Below, piece by piece: positions 29,085-39,004 of a stretch of DNA of 64,000 bases. The notes under the pieces were generated by a model. The model made no database searches. It saw nothing but the letters and a program-made list of their open reading frames with translations, and was not told the DNA's origin. Positions within the stretch are counted from its first letter, which is position 1. Each line of letters begins with the position of its first letter. A program made the translations under genes and the position numbers. The stretch comes from Campylobacter anatolicus. GTDB taxonomy: Bacteria; Campylobacterota; Campylobacteria; Campylobacterales; Campylobacteraceae. Where the stretch lies: assembly GCF_018145655.1 (NCBI RefSeq), contig NZ_JAGSSY010000002.1:186001-250000 (forward strand). Direction: 5' to 3'.

Positions 29085-30161
29085 ATGTACACTCAAATCA
29101 GCTCTGATATGCAAAAATTGTTTAAAATTGCCGTAGCTAATAATGCTAGCGATCTACACTTTGTAGCAAATGCATATCCGCAAATGCGAGTAGATGGAGC
29201 CTTAAGAGCATTAGAGTTTGATATTTTAAGCGGTGAAAGCATTAAAAATTTATGTTATGGCTTGATAGATAGTGAGCAAGAGGTTATTTTAAAAAGCGAA
29301 AAAGAGCTTGATTTTGCGTTTGAGATAGTTAATTTTGGGCGATTTCGTGCAAATTTCTATTATACAGATAATGGTAATTTAGCAGCTACTTTTCGTGTGA
29401 TACCAAAGCATATCCCAACGCTTGATGAACTGAATAGTCCGCAAATTTTAAAGCAAATTTTAACTCGTCAAAAGGGGCTTATACTAGTTACTGGAGCGAC
29501 TGGTAGTGGTAAATCAACAACACTTGCAGCGATGTTAAATGAGATAAATTTACATGAAAATAAGCATATTATCACGATAGAAGATCCTGTTGAGTTTATT
29601 CACGAGAGTAAAAATTCACTCTTTTCCCATCGCAATGTTGGCACCGATACACACAGCTTTGCAAGGGCTTTAAAGTATGCCTTGCGTGAAGACCCGGATG
29701 TGATATTGGTTGGCGAGTTACGTGATGCTGAAACTATATCTACAGCTATAACGGCTGCAGAAACAGGGCATTTAGTATTAGCCACACTTCATACAAACTC
29801 AGCCGTGCAGAGCATAAATCGCATAATAGACAGTTTCGGCGGTGGCGAACAAGTGCAAGTGCGAAATATGCTAAGTAGCTCACTTGCGATGATAGTTTCA
29901 CAAAATTTAGTGCCTAAAATAGACGGCGGTAGATGCGTGATATATGAAATTTTAGTAAACAATACAGCAGTTGCAAATCTAATACGTGAGAATAAAATTC
30001 ACCAAATTTATTCACAAATGCAATTAAATCAGCAACAAAATGGTATGATAACTCAAGCTCAGTCGCTAAAAAAAGCAGTGCAAAGCGGAGCTATCAGTAA
30101 AGAAAATGCACTCAATCATTCGACAAATGTGCAGGATTTTTTAAATTTAGTAGGTATGTAA
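29085..30161 (+). CDS. pilT: PilT/PilU-type secretion ATPase
   Basis: The protein is a hexameric type II/IV secretion ATPase of the PilT branch. It has S-D-L-H-F near the N-terminus, Walker A G-A-T-G-S-G-K-S at 137-144, the Asp box around I-T-I-E-D-P-V-E, Walker B L-R-E-D-P-D-V-I-L-V-G-E, and the His box G-H-L-V-L-A-T-L-H-T. The length of 358 is normal for PilT. Its usual job is pilus retraction. No other pilus gene is in the window; it sits inside a housekeeping operon between gatC and cvpA, a place where C. jejuni, as I remember it, has none. Confidence 0.88.
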   Translation: MYTQISSDMQKLFKIAVANNASDLHFVANAYPQMRVDGALRALEFDILSGESIKNLCYGLIDSEQEVILKSEKELDFAFEIVNFGRFRANFYYTDNGNLAATFRVIPKHIPTLDELNSPQILKQILTRQKGLILVTGATGSGKSTTLAAMLNEINLHENKHIITIEDPVEFIHESKNSLFSHRNVGTDTHSFARALKYALREDPDVILVGELRDAETISTAITAAETGHLVLATLHTNSAVQSINRIIDSFGGGEQVQVRNMLSSSLAMIVSQNLVPKIDGGRCVIYEILVNNTAVANLIRENKIHQIYSQMQLNQQQNGMITQAQSLKKAVQSGAISKENALNHSTNVQDFLNLVGM

Positions 30162-30162
30162 A

Positions 30163-30780
30163 ATGGACGCATTTAATTGGTTTGACATAGTTGTAGTTGC
30201 CTTGGTTTTGATACTTGGTATCAAAGGGCTTTTTAATGGTCTTATAAAAGAGGCTTTTGGTCTTATTGGCCTTATCGGCGGTTTGATCGTAGCAAGTAGA
30301 TTTTCAGCTCAGGCTGAGACGCTGATAAATGAAAATATCTATAAATTTGATAATGCTTCTATGCTTCAATTTGTAGGATTTGTTGCACTTTGGATAGTTT
30401 TTTGGATACTTTGTCTGCTAATAGGCAAATTTTTGTCAAAAATGATAGCACTTAGTGGACTTGGATTTTTGGATAGATTTGGCGGATTTATTGCTGGAAG
30501 CGGTAAAATTTTCTTGATATTTGCAGCGGTTATAGCTGTTATATCGGGAACAGGACTGAGTAAAAATTTCGATCCATTATTTCAAAATAGCAAAGTCCAT
30601 CCAACGCTACTTGAAGCTGGAAAATGGATAACAAATATCGATGTAAATCAGCTAAAAAATGATGTTAATAATATAGTTACGCGAACACCTGACACAAATA
30701 AAACTGACGCACTCATAAAAATGGATACAAATACAAGCATAAATTTAGATAAAAACACAACAAATGGAGATGAACAATGA
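30163..30780 (+). CDS. cvpA: CvpA family membrane protein
   Basis: The 205-residue protein has four membrane helices in its first ~130 residues. It starts [13 protein letters not shown] and has G-L-I-K-E-A-F-G-L and F-L-D-R-F-G-G-F, the CvpA signature. The polar Asn/Thr/Asp-rich C-terminal tail (~170-205) is variable in this family. CvpA is linked to colicin V production and envelope stress; its exact function is unknown. It overlaps fur by four bases. Confidence 0.88.
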   Translation: MDAFNWFDIVVVALVLILGIKGLFNGLIKEAFGLIGLIGGLIVASRFSAQAETLINENIYKFDNASMLQFVGFVALWIVFWILCLLIGKFLSKMIALSGLGFLDRFGGFIAGSGKIFLIFAAVIAVISGTGLSKNFDPLFQNSKVHPTLLEAGKWITNIDVNQLKNDVNNIVTRTPDTNKTDALIKMDTNTSINLDKNTTNGDEQ

Positions 30781-31244
30781 TCGAAAATTTAGAATATGAT
30801 GCACTGCTTGAGAAATTTAAAAAGGTTCTTCGTGATAATGGACTAAAATATACTCAACAACGTGAAGTTTTGCTAAAAACGCTTTATAATAACGATGAGC
30901 ATTTTACGCCAGAAAAGCTTTATATATTTATAAAAGAGAGCTATCCAGAGCTAAATATCGGCATAGCAACTGTGTATAGAACACTAAATTTACTCGAAGA
31001 AGCAGAGATGGTTACTTCTATCAGCTTTGGTGCTCAGGGTAAGAAATTTGAGCTTGCTACTAAACCACACCACGATCATATGATATGTAGAAAGTGTGGG
31101 CTTATCATAGAATTTGAAGATCAAATGATAGAAAAACGTCAGATTGCGATTGCCAAAGAGCATGGGTTTAAACTCACAGGGCATATGATGCAACTTTATG
31201 GAATTTGTAAAGATTGTAACAAAAATAATATAAAGGGTAAATAG
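30777..31244 (+). CDS. fur: Ferric uptake regulator
   Basis: Fur is the iron-responsive repressor of iron uptake. The winged helix shows [11 protein letters not shown] and [13 protein letters not shown]. The metal sites are visible as [10 protein letters not shown] and the C-terminal C-K-D-C, so the structural zinc site is present. At 155 residues it is typical of Campylobacter Fur. GGAGAT precedes the ATG, which overlaps the cvpA stop. The Fur-box-like site at 27003 is a likely target. Confidence 0.95.
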   Translation: MIENLEYDALLEKFKKVLRDNGLKYTQQREVLLKTLYNNDEHFTPEKLYIFIKESYPELNIGIATVYRTLNLLEEAEMVTSISFGAQGKKFELATKPHHDHMICRKCGLIIEFEDQMIEKRQIAIAKEHGFKLTGHMMQLYGICKDCNKNNIKGK

Positions 31245-31245
31245 G

Positions 31246-32757
31246 GTGATATTTGACAATCAATTAGAAATTCAACGACTTAAAACTACACAAAATTTAA
31301 GAGATTTAGGAGTCAATCCATACCCACATTTTCTTAGAAGAGATATGGATATATCAAAATTTAGGCTAAAATTTAGTTTTATAAAAGATACGGAAGATAA
31401 AAAAGCAGAAGGCCAGATGGTTGGGTTGGCTGGACGCATAAAACTCATCCGTGACGCCGGAAAAGCTATATTTGCAAATATTGAAGATGAAGGTGGCAAT
31501 CTTCAAATTTATTTTAGCAAAAGCACACTTGATGAAGAGTGGTTTAAAATAGTAAAGAAAAATATCGAAGTTGGTGATATAATTTTTGTGCGTGGATATG
31601 CATTTATAACACGAACTGGTGAGTTTTCTATGCATGTTAGTGAGTTGGTTTTGGCGGCAAAGGCGATAAGTCCGTTGCCTGAGAAATTTCACGGACTAAC
31701 CGATATCGAGACACGCTACCGTCAACGTTACCTTGATATGATAATGAATCCAGAGGTTCGCACAGACTTCAAACGTCGCTCTATCATTGTTAGCACGATC
31801 AGACGATTTTTTGAAGATAAGGGCTTTTTAGAGGTTGAAACTCCGATGATGCATCCAATAGCAGGCGGTGCAAATGCAAAGCCATTTGTTACATTTCATA
31901 ATGCACTAGGGGTGGATCGCTATCTTAGGATAGCTCCTGAACTATATTTAAAACGCCTTGTAGTAGGTGGATTTGAAGCAGTCTATGAGATGAATAGAAA
32001 TTTTAGAAATGAAGGTATGGATCTTACTCACAACCCAGAATTTACAAGCATTGAGTTTTATTGGGCGTATCACAACTACCACGATTTAATGGGCATCACA
32101 GAAGATTTGTTTAATGTTCTTCTTGATAGACTTGATATGGAAAAGGTCGTAGAATTTGATGGTATGAATATCGACTTTTCAAAGCCATTTGCAAGGATAA
32201 ACTATAAAAAAGCTCTTGTTGACATAGGTGGTATAGACGCTGATATTATCAATGATAGGGATAAAATTTTAGCCAAGCTTAGAGAAGATGGCTTTGAGGC
32301 AAATGCCAAACTTGATCTAGGGCATCTTCAAGCTGAGTTATTTGATAACTATGTGGAAGAAAAGCTTATCAATCCAACATTTATTATAGATTTTCCAATT
32401 TCTATCAGCCCACTTTCACGTAGAAGCGATAAAAACCCAGATATAGCTGAGAGATTTGAGCTATTTATCGCTGGGCGAGAACTGGCAAATGGTTTTAATG
32501 AGTTAAATGATCCGATCGATCAATACAATCGCTTCGCAGCTCAAATAGATGCTAAAAATGCTGGAGATGACGAGGCTCACGCGATGGATGAGGGTTATGT
32601 AAAGGCACTAGGATATGCCATGCCTCCAACGGCTGGAGAGGGTATAGGTATAGACCGCCTTGTTATGTTGCTAACAAATAAAAAATCAATACGTGATGTA
32701 GTGCTTTTCCCTGCTATGAGACCGCTAAAAACTGAAATAAAGGAGAATGAAAAATGA
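31246..32757 (+). CDS. lysS: Lysyl-tRNA synthetase, class II
   Basis: The N-terminal OB-fold anticodon domain (to ~150) is followed by a class II core: motif 1 around [11 protein letters not shown], motif 2 [14 protein letters not shown], and motif 3 [12 protein letters not shown]. The length of 503 is normal. The start is GTG, one base after fur; the stop overlaps the glyA ATG by four bases. Confidence 0.97.
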   Translation: MIFDNQLEIQRLKTTQNLRDLGVNPYPHFLRRDMDISKFRLKFSFIKDTEDKKAEGQMVGLAGRIKLIRDAGKAIFANIEDEGGNLQIYFSKSTLDEEWFKIVKKNIEVGDIIFVRGYAFITRTGEFSMHVSELVLAAKAISPLPEKFHGLTDIETRYRQRYLDMIMNPEVRTDFKRRSIIVSTIRRFFEDKGFLEVETPMMHPIAGGANAKPFVTFHNALGVDRYLRIAPELYLKRLVVGGFEAVYEMNRNFRNEGMDLTHNPEFTSIEFYWAYHNYHDLMGITEDLFNVLLDRLDMEKVVEFDGMNIDFSKPFARINYKKALVDIGGIDADIINDRDKILAKLREDGFEANAKLDLGHLQAELFDNYVEEKLINPTFIIDFPISISPLSRRSDKNPDIAERFELFIAGRELANGFNELNDPIDQYNRFAAQIDAKNAGDDEAHAMDEGYVKALGYAMPPTAGEGIGIDRLVMLLTNKKSIRDVVLFPAMRPLKTEIKENEK

Positions 32758-33998
32758 GTCTAGAGAGTTACGATAAGGAGATATTTGACCTTGTAAATTT
32801 GGAGCTAAAACGTCAATGTGATCATCTTGAGATGATAGCTAGTGAAAATTTTACATATCCTGAAGTTATGGAGGTTATGGGCTCAGTTTTAACAAATAAA
32901 TACGCAGAAGGCTATCCTGGTAAACGTTACTACGGTGGTTGTGAGTATGTTGATGAGATAGAACAGATTGCTATTGATAGATGCAAACAGCTTTTTGGTT
33001 GCGAGTATGCAAACGTTCAGCCAAATTCAGGCTCCCAGGCAAATCAAGGAGTTTATGGTGCTTTGCTAAATCCAGGCGATAAAATTTTAGGTATGGATCT
33101 AAGCCATGGTGGGCATTTAACACATGGTGCAAAGGTCAGTAGCTCTGGTAAAATTTATGAGAGCTTTTTTTATGGTGTTGAGCTTGATGGACGTATAGAC
33201 TATGAGCGTGTTTTAGATATTGCAAAGATAGTAAAGCCTAAAATGATTGTATGTGGTGCGAGTGCATACACAAGAGAGATTGAGTTTGATAAATTTAGAG
33301 TTATAGCTGATGAGGTTGGTGCGATACTATTTGCTGATGTGGCTCATATAGCCGGACTTGTTGTAGCTGGCGAGCATCAAAATCCATTCCCACACTGCGA
33401 TGTTGTAAGCTCAACTACGCATAAGACATTGCGTGGACCACGTGGTGGTATAATCATGACAAATAATGAAGAGTATGCTAAAAGGATAAACTCATCAATA
33501 TTCCCCGGCATTCAGGGCGGACCACTTATGCACGTTATCGCTGGTAAGGCTGTTGGCTTTAGACATAATCTTAGCCCAGAATGGAAAGTCTATGCAAAAC
33601 AGGTTAAAGCAAATGCTAAAAAATTAGGCGAAGTGCTTATGAAGCGTGGCTTTGAGCTAGTTAGTGGTGGCACAGATAATCACCTTATTCTAATGAACTT
33701 TTTAAATAGAGATTTTAGTGGCAAGGAGGCTGACATAGCACTTGGCAACGCTGGTATCACGGTCAATAAAAATACCGTACCAGGCGAGATCCGAAGTCCA
33801 TTTGTAACAAGCGGTATCCGTGTAGGTAGTCCAGCACTAACGGCTCGTGGTATGAAAGAGATGGAGTTTGAGATCATAGCAAATAAGATAGCTGATGTGT
33901 TAAGTGATATAAGTAACACAGATCTTCAAAACAAGGTAAGAGCTGAACTAAAGGCACTTGCGTCAAATTTTATAATATATGATAGAGCGATGTTTTAA
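32754..33998 (+). CDS. glyA: Serine hydroxymethyltransferase
   Basis: This PLP enzyme makes glycine and methylene-tetrahydrofolate from serine. The PLP lysine is Lys224 in [14 protein letters not shown]. The N-terminal [10 protein letters not shown] and [14 protein letters not shown] blocks are standard. The length of 414 is normal. AAAGGAG precedes the start. Its stop shares a base with the next ATG. Confidence 0.97.
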   Translation: MSLESYDKEIFDLVNLELKRQCDHLEMIASENFTYPEVMEVMGSVLTNKYAEGYPGKRYYGGCEYVDEIEQIAIDRCKQLFGCEYANVQPNSGSQANQGVYGALLNPGDKILGMDLSHGGHLTHGAKVSSSGKIYESFFYGVELDGRIDYERVLDIAKIVKPKMIVCGASAYTREIEFDKFRVIADEVGAILFADVAHIAGLVVAGEHQNPFPHCDVVSSTTHKTLRGPRGGIIMTNNEEYAKRINSSIFPGIQGGPLMHVIAGKAVGFRHNLSPEWKVYAKQVKANAKKLGEVLMKRGFELVSGGTDNHLILMNFLNRDFSGKEADIALGNAGITVNKNTVPGEIRSPFVTSGIRVGSPALTARGMKEMEFEIIANKIADVLSDISNTDLQNKVRAELKALASNFIIYDRAMF

Positions 33999-34540
33999 TG
34001 CAAAGCATAGATACGGCTCTTATAAAAATTATAACCACGCACTATTATATCAAGCGTGATACGATAGTAAATAAGCTTGAATATAAGGGTAAGCTTTTTT
34101 TTGATAAATTTGAAAGAGTGAATGAACCACTTAATTATAACATTATCAAGGATCACGAAAGTGGTAAAATAACCGTGGCCCACTCGCTTATAAACTCAGC
34201 CGATAAAGTTGAAAATATTGTGTTTGACTACAATGGCAGGACTCCTGAGCGTTTTTGGCATAGGGCACAGCTTTTGCTTAGAGAAGAGGGGTATATAAAT
34301 TTTACAGCTTATGAGAGTAAAACGAGCGGTCATTTGCATCTTTACGTGCATAAGGGCCATACAACGCTAAATGAGGCCTATCAACTTGCAAATATGCTAA
34401 GTGCAAAGCTCTCGCAACGTTTGGCAAAAGAGTGGAGAATGTTTCCGACTATTGAGCTACCGAAAGAATTTAATATCCTAGCTTTGCCATACCGTCTTTA
34501 TCAAAAAGAACGTGGAGCAAGCTGGTCTAAACATATGTAA
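33998..34540 (+). CDS. DUF1882 family protein
   Basis: A 180-residue protein limited, as far as I know, to Campylobacterota and named DUF1882. It has no signal peptide or membrane helix. Conserved-looking features are [14 protein letters not shown], the [10 protein letters not shown] cluster and a basic C-terminus. It always seems to sit after glyA (C. jejuni Cj0403, from memory). The histidine cluster could bind a metal or phosphate, but no function is known. Confidence 0.8.
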   Translation: MQSIDTALIKIITTHYYIKRDTIVNKLEYKGKLFFDKFERVNEPLNYNIIKDHESGKITVAHSLINSADKVENIVFDYNGRTPERFWHRAQLLLREEGYINFTAYESKTSGHLHLYVHKGHTTLNEAYQLANMLSAKLSQRLAKEWRMFPTIELPKEFNILALPYRLYQKERGASWSKHM

Positions 34541-34549
34541 GGAGTGATG

Positions 34550-35323
34550 ATGGAAGAAAATGAATTAAAAGATATATTGCTTGATAGAGATGACGAGAAC
34601 AAAAGTGCAAAGCTTAAAAAGCTTTTGATGTTTGTTGCTGCCTTAGTTGTGTTATTTTTAGTGATAGTCATTACGATGAAGCTTATAAATTCAGATGATA
34701 CACCGCAAAATCAAGCTGAGATAGATTCAAGGCTTGTTTTACCACCTATGCCACAACAGGCACAAACGCAAGATATCATTAGTAACGAGAAAAAGAACGA
34801 TGATCAGTTGTTTGAGCAAGTGCCTATAGAGCCAGCTGATAAGTCAAAAGATGACTTTGAAGATATGATAAAAAAGCTCAAAGATAAAGAGAACAATAAG
34901 ACAAAAGTCAAAGATTCTATGATAGTTTCAAAACCAGAATCAAAAGATGAGCCAAAAACAGAGATAAAAGAGCAAAGTAAGGCAGAGCCAAAAGAACAAC
35001 CAAGGGTAGCAGATAAAAAAGAGCAGAGTAAACCAGCTATGCAAAAATCAACACCAAAGGTTGAGACGCCAAAAGTAGTGACTAACGTTAGAAGCAATGT
35101 TAGCGTTGGTGCATACGTGCAGGTATTTGCAACTGGTAAATTTAATCCAAATGCATCTTATATTAAACAACTTGGAGCAAAGGGTTATAGCTATAAAACA
35201 CTAAAAGTAGGCGAGATAACTAAAATTTTAGTGGGTCCTCTTAGTGGCAACAACTTAAGCTCTACTCTTAGCGATATTCGAAAAGATGTCAATAAAGATG
35301 CCTTTATATACAGGCATAAGTAG
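34550..35323 (+). CDS. SPOR-domain membrane protein
   Basis: A short cytoplasmic part, one membrane helix (L-L-M-F-V-A-A-L-V-V-L-F-L-V-I-V), then a long Lys/Glu/Pro-rich low-complexity linker of ~120 residues and a C-terminal SPOR-like domain (last ~70 residues, starting V-G-A-Y-V-Q-V-F). SPOR domains bind denuded peptidoglycan glycans and bring proteins to the division site. GTG and ATG codons lie at 34544 and 34547; the ATG at 34550 has GGAG at the best distance. It sits between the DUF1882 gene and aroE. Confidence 0.83.
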   Translation: MEENELKDILLDRDDENKSAKLKKLLMFVAALVVLFLVIVITMKLINSDDTPQNQAEIDSRLVLPPMPQQAQTQDIISNEKKNDDQLFEQVPIEPADKSKDDFEDMIKKLKDKENNKTKVKDSMIVSKPESKDEPKTEIKEQSKAEPKEQPRVADKKEQSKPAMQKSTPKVETPKVVTNVRSNVSVGAYVQVFATGKFNPNASYIKQLGAKGYSYKTLKVGEITKILVGPLSGNNLSSTLSDIRKDVNKDAFIYRHK

Positions 35324-35329
35324 GACGTA

Positions 35330-36118
35330 GTGAGAATTTTTGCACTCTTTGGCGACCCAGTAGCACACTCTATATCTCCAAGGCTTCATAATAAAGCCTT
35401 GCAAGATATGGGGCTTGATGGTGTTTATACTCGTGTATTGTTAAAAGATGGTAGTGAGCTGGTTAATAAATTTAAAAGCCTTGGATTAAGTGGTGCAAAT
35501 GTAACCGTGCCACATAAAGAGTGGGCGTTATGCTTAGCAGATGAGGCATCTCCTATCGTTATAAAATCAGGTGCTGCAAATACTTTGGTGTTTAAAAATG
35601 ATAAAATTTATGCCTATAACACAGACGCACCTGGCTTTTTAAGAGCGATACAGCCGTTTGGTACTTTAAAAACAGCTCTTATTATCGGTGCTGGTGGCAC
35701 GGCTAAGGCATTGGCTTATGTATTAAAAGACGCTGGCGTAGAAGTCGAAATTTTAAACCGAAGTAAAGAGCGTTTGGTGGACTTTGAGAGTGAGTTTGCG
35801 TGTTTTAGTTGGGATAGTTATAACTCAAAAGGCTATGATTTAGTCATAAACTCAACTTCTGCTGGATTAAAAGATGATACGCTCTGTGCTCCACTTGAGC
35901 TTTTAGACCCAACGCTTAAGTTGTCAGATTTTGCCTTTGATGTTATATATAATCGTGCCACGCCATTTTTAAGCTTAGCCCACAAACACAATCTAACTTG
36001 CAAAAACGGTGCTGATATGCTTTTGTTTCAAGCGGTTTTGGCACTAAATTTATTTTATAATTCAACTCTTGATGAGAGCAGGATAGAGCGATCTATGCGT
36101 AAAGTTTTTAAGCTTTAA
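35330..36118 (+). CDS. aroE: Shikimate dehydrogenase
   Basis: AroE reduces 3-dehydroshikimate with NADPH in aromatic synthesis. The substrate site shows D-P-V-A-H-S-I-S-P-R-L-H-N and N-V-T-V-P-H-K-E, with the catalytic Lys in the latter. The NADP loop is G-A-G-G-T-A-K-A and the adenine-phosphate site N-R-S-K-E-R. The length of 262 is normal. The start is GTG. It ends the gatC-to-aroE run. Confidence 0.95.
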   Translation: MRIFALFGDPVAHSISPRLHNKALQDMGLDGVYTRVLLKDGSELVNKFKSLGLSGANVTVPHKEWALCLADEASPIVIKSGAANTLVFKNDKIYAYNTDAPGFLRAIQPFGTLKTALIIGAGGTAKALAYVLKDAGVEVEILNRSKERLVDFESEFACFSWDSYNSKGYDLVINSTSAGLKDDTLCAPLELLDPTLKLSDFAFDVIYNRATPFLSLAHKHNLTCKNGADMLLFQAVLALNLFYNSTLDESRIERSMRKVFKL

Positions 36119-36183
36119 GTATACTAATAAGCAGATTTAGTAAACCTAAATTTATAAATTATACAATTTGCTGAAAATCAAAA

Positions 36184-36208
36184 TTGCACCGCTAAAGTAA
36201 CGGTGCAA
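36184..36208 (-). terminator. Terminator of dctP
   Basis: TTGCACCG and CGGTGCAA form a perfect 8-bp stem with a 9-nt loop. On the minus strand it is followed by TTTTGATTTT, a U-rich tail, so it mainly serves dctP; it may also act on aroE transcripts. Confidence 0.75.
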
Positions 36209-36221
36209 TAAGGTTTAATTG

Positions 36222-37280
36222 TTACTCACTTGTGTTTTGTATATATGCAAAGTCTGAGATCTTGCTCCACTCTCTGGCTTTTTTCAAAAATGCTCTTTGA
36301 GACTCAACTATCTCTTTAAACAATGGATCTTTCTTGCTTTGCTCATCTAGTAGCTCATTTGTAGCCTTTTTAAGTGCAGCGATGACATCAGGAGTAAACG
36401 ACTTGACCTCAATATCTGCAAACTCACTCTTCATTTTTGCCCAATACTCAGTATTTTCAAAAAATGCCTTTCTTCTTACATCTTGTGAAATTTGTGCTGC
36501 TGCAGCTTCAAATATCGCTTGAAGATCAGTTGGTAGCTTCTCGTAAGCTTTTTTATTTACGAAAAATTGCGTTTCACCATTTGGCTCTTGCCAACCAGTG
36601 TAGTAAAATTTAGCCACTTTATGAAATCCAAGTGCCATATCATAGGCTGGACTCACCCATTCAACCGCATCTATCGTCCCCATCTCAAGTGCCATATATA
36701 ATTCACCTGTCGGTATGGTATTTATATTTGCTCCAAGTTTAGCATAAATTTCACCGCCAAAGCCTGGTATGCGTATCTTTAAGCCTTTTAGATCATCTAC
36801 GTTTTTTATCTCTTTTTTAAACCAACCACCCATCTGCATACCGGTATTCCCAGCATTAAACACTTTGATATTATGCGAATCAAAGACTTTTGCCTCAAGC
36901 TCTTTACCACCACCAAATTTATACCACGCTTGTTGCTCATCCGTATTTAACATAAAAGGCACCGCCGTAAAAAACATCGTCTTTGCATCCTTGCCTTTGT
37001 AGTAATAACTCGCTGTATAGCCGATATCATACTGACCTGTTTTAGTAAAGTCAAGCATCGCAAACGGCGACTTGTGTTTTGATGGATAGTCTATACGAAG
37101 CTCTATGCGTCCGTTGCTCATACGTTCTAGCACCTCTTTAAATCGCTTAGGTACCTCGCCAAGTATGGGCATCGTGCTATCCCATGAACTAGCCAGTTTT
37201 AGCTTATACACCTTGCCTTCATCGCCAAATGCAAGTGAAGCAAATAACATAGTAGCCACTAGTATTAAAATTTTTTTCAT
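36222..37280 (-). CDS. dctP: TRAP transporter substrate-binding protein (DctP/DctP-like), orphan
   Basis: An N-terminal signal peptide (cleavage near A-F-G-D-E) is followed by the TRAP periplasmic receptor fold. Key residues are K-L-K-I-R-I-P-G, whose Arg usually binds the substrate carboxylate, and M-E-M-G-T-I-D-A-V-E-W. The A-V-E-W-V-S-P-A-Y-D block resembles the subclass that binds monocarboxylates or keto acids. AAAGGAG precedes the ATG. The DctQ and DctM membrane genes that usually adjoin it are absent on both sides, so the protein must use a transporter elsewhere or act alone. Ligand unknown. Confidence 0.85.
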   Translation of the reverse strand: MKKILILVATMLFASLAFGDEGKVYKLKLASSWDSTMPILGEVPKRFKEVLERMSNGRIELRIDYPSKHKSPFAMLDFTKTGQYDIGYTASYYYKGKDAKTMFFTAVPFMLNTDEQQAWYKFGGGKELEAKVFDSHNIKVFNAGNTGMQMGGWFKKEIKNVDDLKGLKIRIPGFGGEIYAKLGANINTIPTGELYMALEMGTIDAVEWVSPAYDMALGFHKVAKFYYTGWQEPNGETQFFVNKKAYEKLPTDLQAIFEAAAAQISQDVRRKAFFENTEYWAKMKSEFADIEVKSFTPDVIAALKKATNELLDEQSKKDPLFKEIVESQRAFLKKAREWSKISDFAYIQNTSE

Positions 37281-37654
37281 TTTTACTCCTTTAAATTTTG
37301 AAATATTATACTATTTCAAAATACAAATTTAAAAGATAATGGGCTATTAATCGTTTCAAATTTAATACTAATGTGTAAATTTTATAGCTTTAACTTTTAT
37401 TTCACAAAAATTTATTAAAATGCCAATATGTTTTTACATAAAAGTAGGTAAATAGTTACGATATACCTATGGAGTGTGAGATTGATGGGCAAGTTTAGAG
37501 GGATTTTGATGATAGGATTATCTCTTTAAGCAATAAAGAAGCTCGTTAGTTATAGCTTGATCGCAGGGTTAATGTGGTATTCACGGACGCGGTGATATAA
37601 GCTATAAAGTAAGAAAATTTTAAGTAAAATAACAATTATTTTAAAGGAGAAAAG
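37281..37654 (+). other. Intergenic stretch with a possible gene relic
   Basis: About 370 bases without an intact gene. Between 37440 and 37610 short coding-like runs appear in changing frames (for example L-I-A-G-L-M-W-Y-S-R-T-R), so a decayed gene is possible but not identifiable. AAAGGAG at the right end is the ribosome site of the next gene. Confidence 0.4.
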
Positions 37655-38224
37655 ATGTTTTTAAGTAAAACAAAAGTGGCAGTGTTTAGTATTTTGGTGG
37701 CATCAAGCCTATTTGCAGTGTCTATAAAAGATAGCACAAACGCTGAGCTTTCAGGTATGATAGCAAATGCTGATGCAAAGACGCTTAGTGAAATTTCATT
37801 AGAGATGCATAAACGTGCTGGAAAGTTGCAGTCTGAAGCGATGGATATAAAAGATGATTTTCGTGATGCAATGCATAAAAAAATATCATCAATGAGCGAT
37901 ACGGAGCGTAGTAAATTTATGGATGAATATAAAGGTCTTATGCGTGATAAGATGGATAGTTTAAGTGTTAAAGAGGCTCGTTCTATGGATATAATGGGCG
38001 ATATAATGGGTGAAAAACATGGTTGCTCTGCTAAAATGAAAGATAAAAATAGCTCTAATAAATCTAGCATGTGTGGTAGCAAGAGTGATAATAAGGGCAT
38101 GATGAGTAAAAAATCTGATGATAAAAAAGGTGGCTGTGGCTGTTCTAAAGGTGGACATGCAGGACATTCTGACGCCGATAAAGTTGATAATAAGAGTGAT
38201 AAACACGTAGGACATACACATTAA
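37655..38224 (+). CDS. Periplasmic DUF1104-like protein with Cys/His/Met-rich tail
   Basis: A signal peptide (to about residue 21) leads to a helical domain of ~90 residues, rich in Asp, Lys and Met, like DUF1104 proteins of Campylobacterota. From residue 121 the tail is low-complexity and metal-binding in look: Cys at 124, 140, 161 and 163 (G-G-C-G-C), His at 122, 168, 171, 184, 187 and 189, and several Met. AAAGGAG precedes the ATG. A two-component system follows 117 bases downstream on the same strand, and its sensor has a His/Met cluster too. A role in copper or similar soft-metal handling is inference. Confidence 0.72.
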   Translation: MFLSKTKVAVFSILVASSLFAVSIKDSTNAELSGMIANADAKTLSEISLEMHKRAGKLQSEAMDIKDDFRDAMHKKISSMSDTERSKFMDEYKGLMRDKMDSLSVKEARSMDIMGDIMGEKHGCSAKMKDKNSSNKSSMCGSKSDNKGMMSKKSDDKKGGCGCSKGGHAGHSDADKVDNKSDKHVGHTH

Positions 38225-38232
38225 TTAAAGCT

Positions 38233-38261
38233 TAAAGCCTTGGCACACGCTAGGGCTTTTA
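38233..38261 (+). terminator. Terminator or attenuator after the DUF1104-like gene
   Basis: TAAAGCC pairs with GGCTTTTA across a 14-nt loop, followed by TAAAAAATAT. It lies before the response regulator gene, so it may let only part of the transcripts read through. Confidence 0.55.
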
Positions 38262-38341
38262 TAAAAAATATATTATAAATTTATCAAAAATTTTTTTGCA
38301 AAATGATTTTAACAAAATAAATTTTAAATCAAAGGCAATTT

Positions 38342-39004
38342 GTGAATAAAATTTTAATTGTTGAAGATGAAGCTATGTTACTTGATATGATGACATCTTA
38401 TCTAAAGAGTGAAAAATACGATGTTATCGGCACTAAAAGCTACAATGAGGCTTTAAATTTAGCGTATGAAAATAACTTTGATCTTTGGATATTTGACGTT
38501 AAGATTATCGGTGGGAGCGGTTTTGGTTTACTTCGTGAGCTAAGAGAAGCTGGGAGAGGCACACCTTGTATATTTACAACTTCGCTAAATACAATAAAAG
38601 ACGTCCAAGATGGCTTTTTAAGTGGCTGTGATGACTATATCAAAAAACCCTTTGAGCTTAAAGAGCTACTTTTGCGGGTTAATAACATCCTTAAACGCAC
38701 CTTTATACATAATGTAAATGAGCGTGAGATTTTAGGTGGTGGGCTTAGCTTTGATATGAAACAAAATGTTTTATTTAACGGAGAAAATAGTGTAGCGATG
38801 CCTAAAAAACAAGCAAAACTACTCGCTCTTTTGCTAAAAAATCGTGATAAATTTATAAGTCGTGATGAAATTTATAGTGAAATTTGGGAGTATTCTGAGA
38901 GTCCAAGTGAGCTAAGTTTGCGTGTTTATATCGCTGAGTTGCGTAAAATTTTAGGTAAAGAACGCATCGTGAGTGCTTCAAAACTAGGCTACAAATATGC
39001 TTAA
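38342..39004 (+). CDS. OmpR-family response regulator
   Basis: The receiver domain starts K-I-L-I-V-E-D-E; the phospho-acceptor is Asp52 in W-I-F-D-V and the conserved Lys is in I-K-K-P-F-E at ~102. The C-terminal winged-helix domain has the K-Q-A-K-L-L-A-L-L-L and L-R-V-Y-I-A-E-L-R-K-I-L patterns. The length of 220 is normal. It starts with GTG preceded by AAAGG, and overlaps the sensor gene by eight bases. Its target is probably the DUF1104-like gene just upstream and itself. Confidence 0.88.
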   Translation: MNKILIVEDEAMLLDMMTSYLKSEKYDVIGTKSYNEALNLAYENNFDLWIFDVKIIGGSGFGLLRELREAGRGTPCIFTTSLNTIKDVQDGFLSGCDDYIKKPFELKELLLRVNNILKRTFIHNVNEREILGGGLSFDMKQNVLFNGENSVAMPKKQAKLLALLLKNRDKFISRDEIYSEIWEYSESPSELSLRVYIAELRKILGKERIVSASKLGYKYA

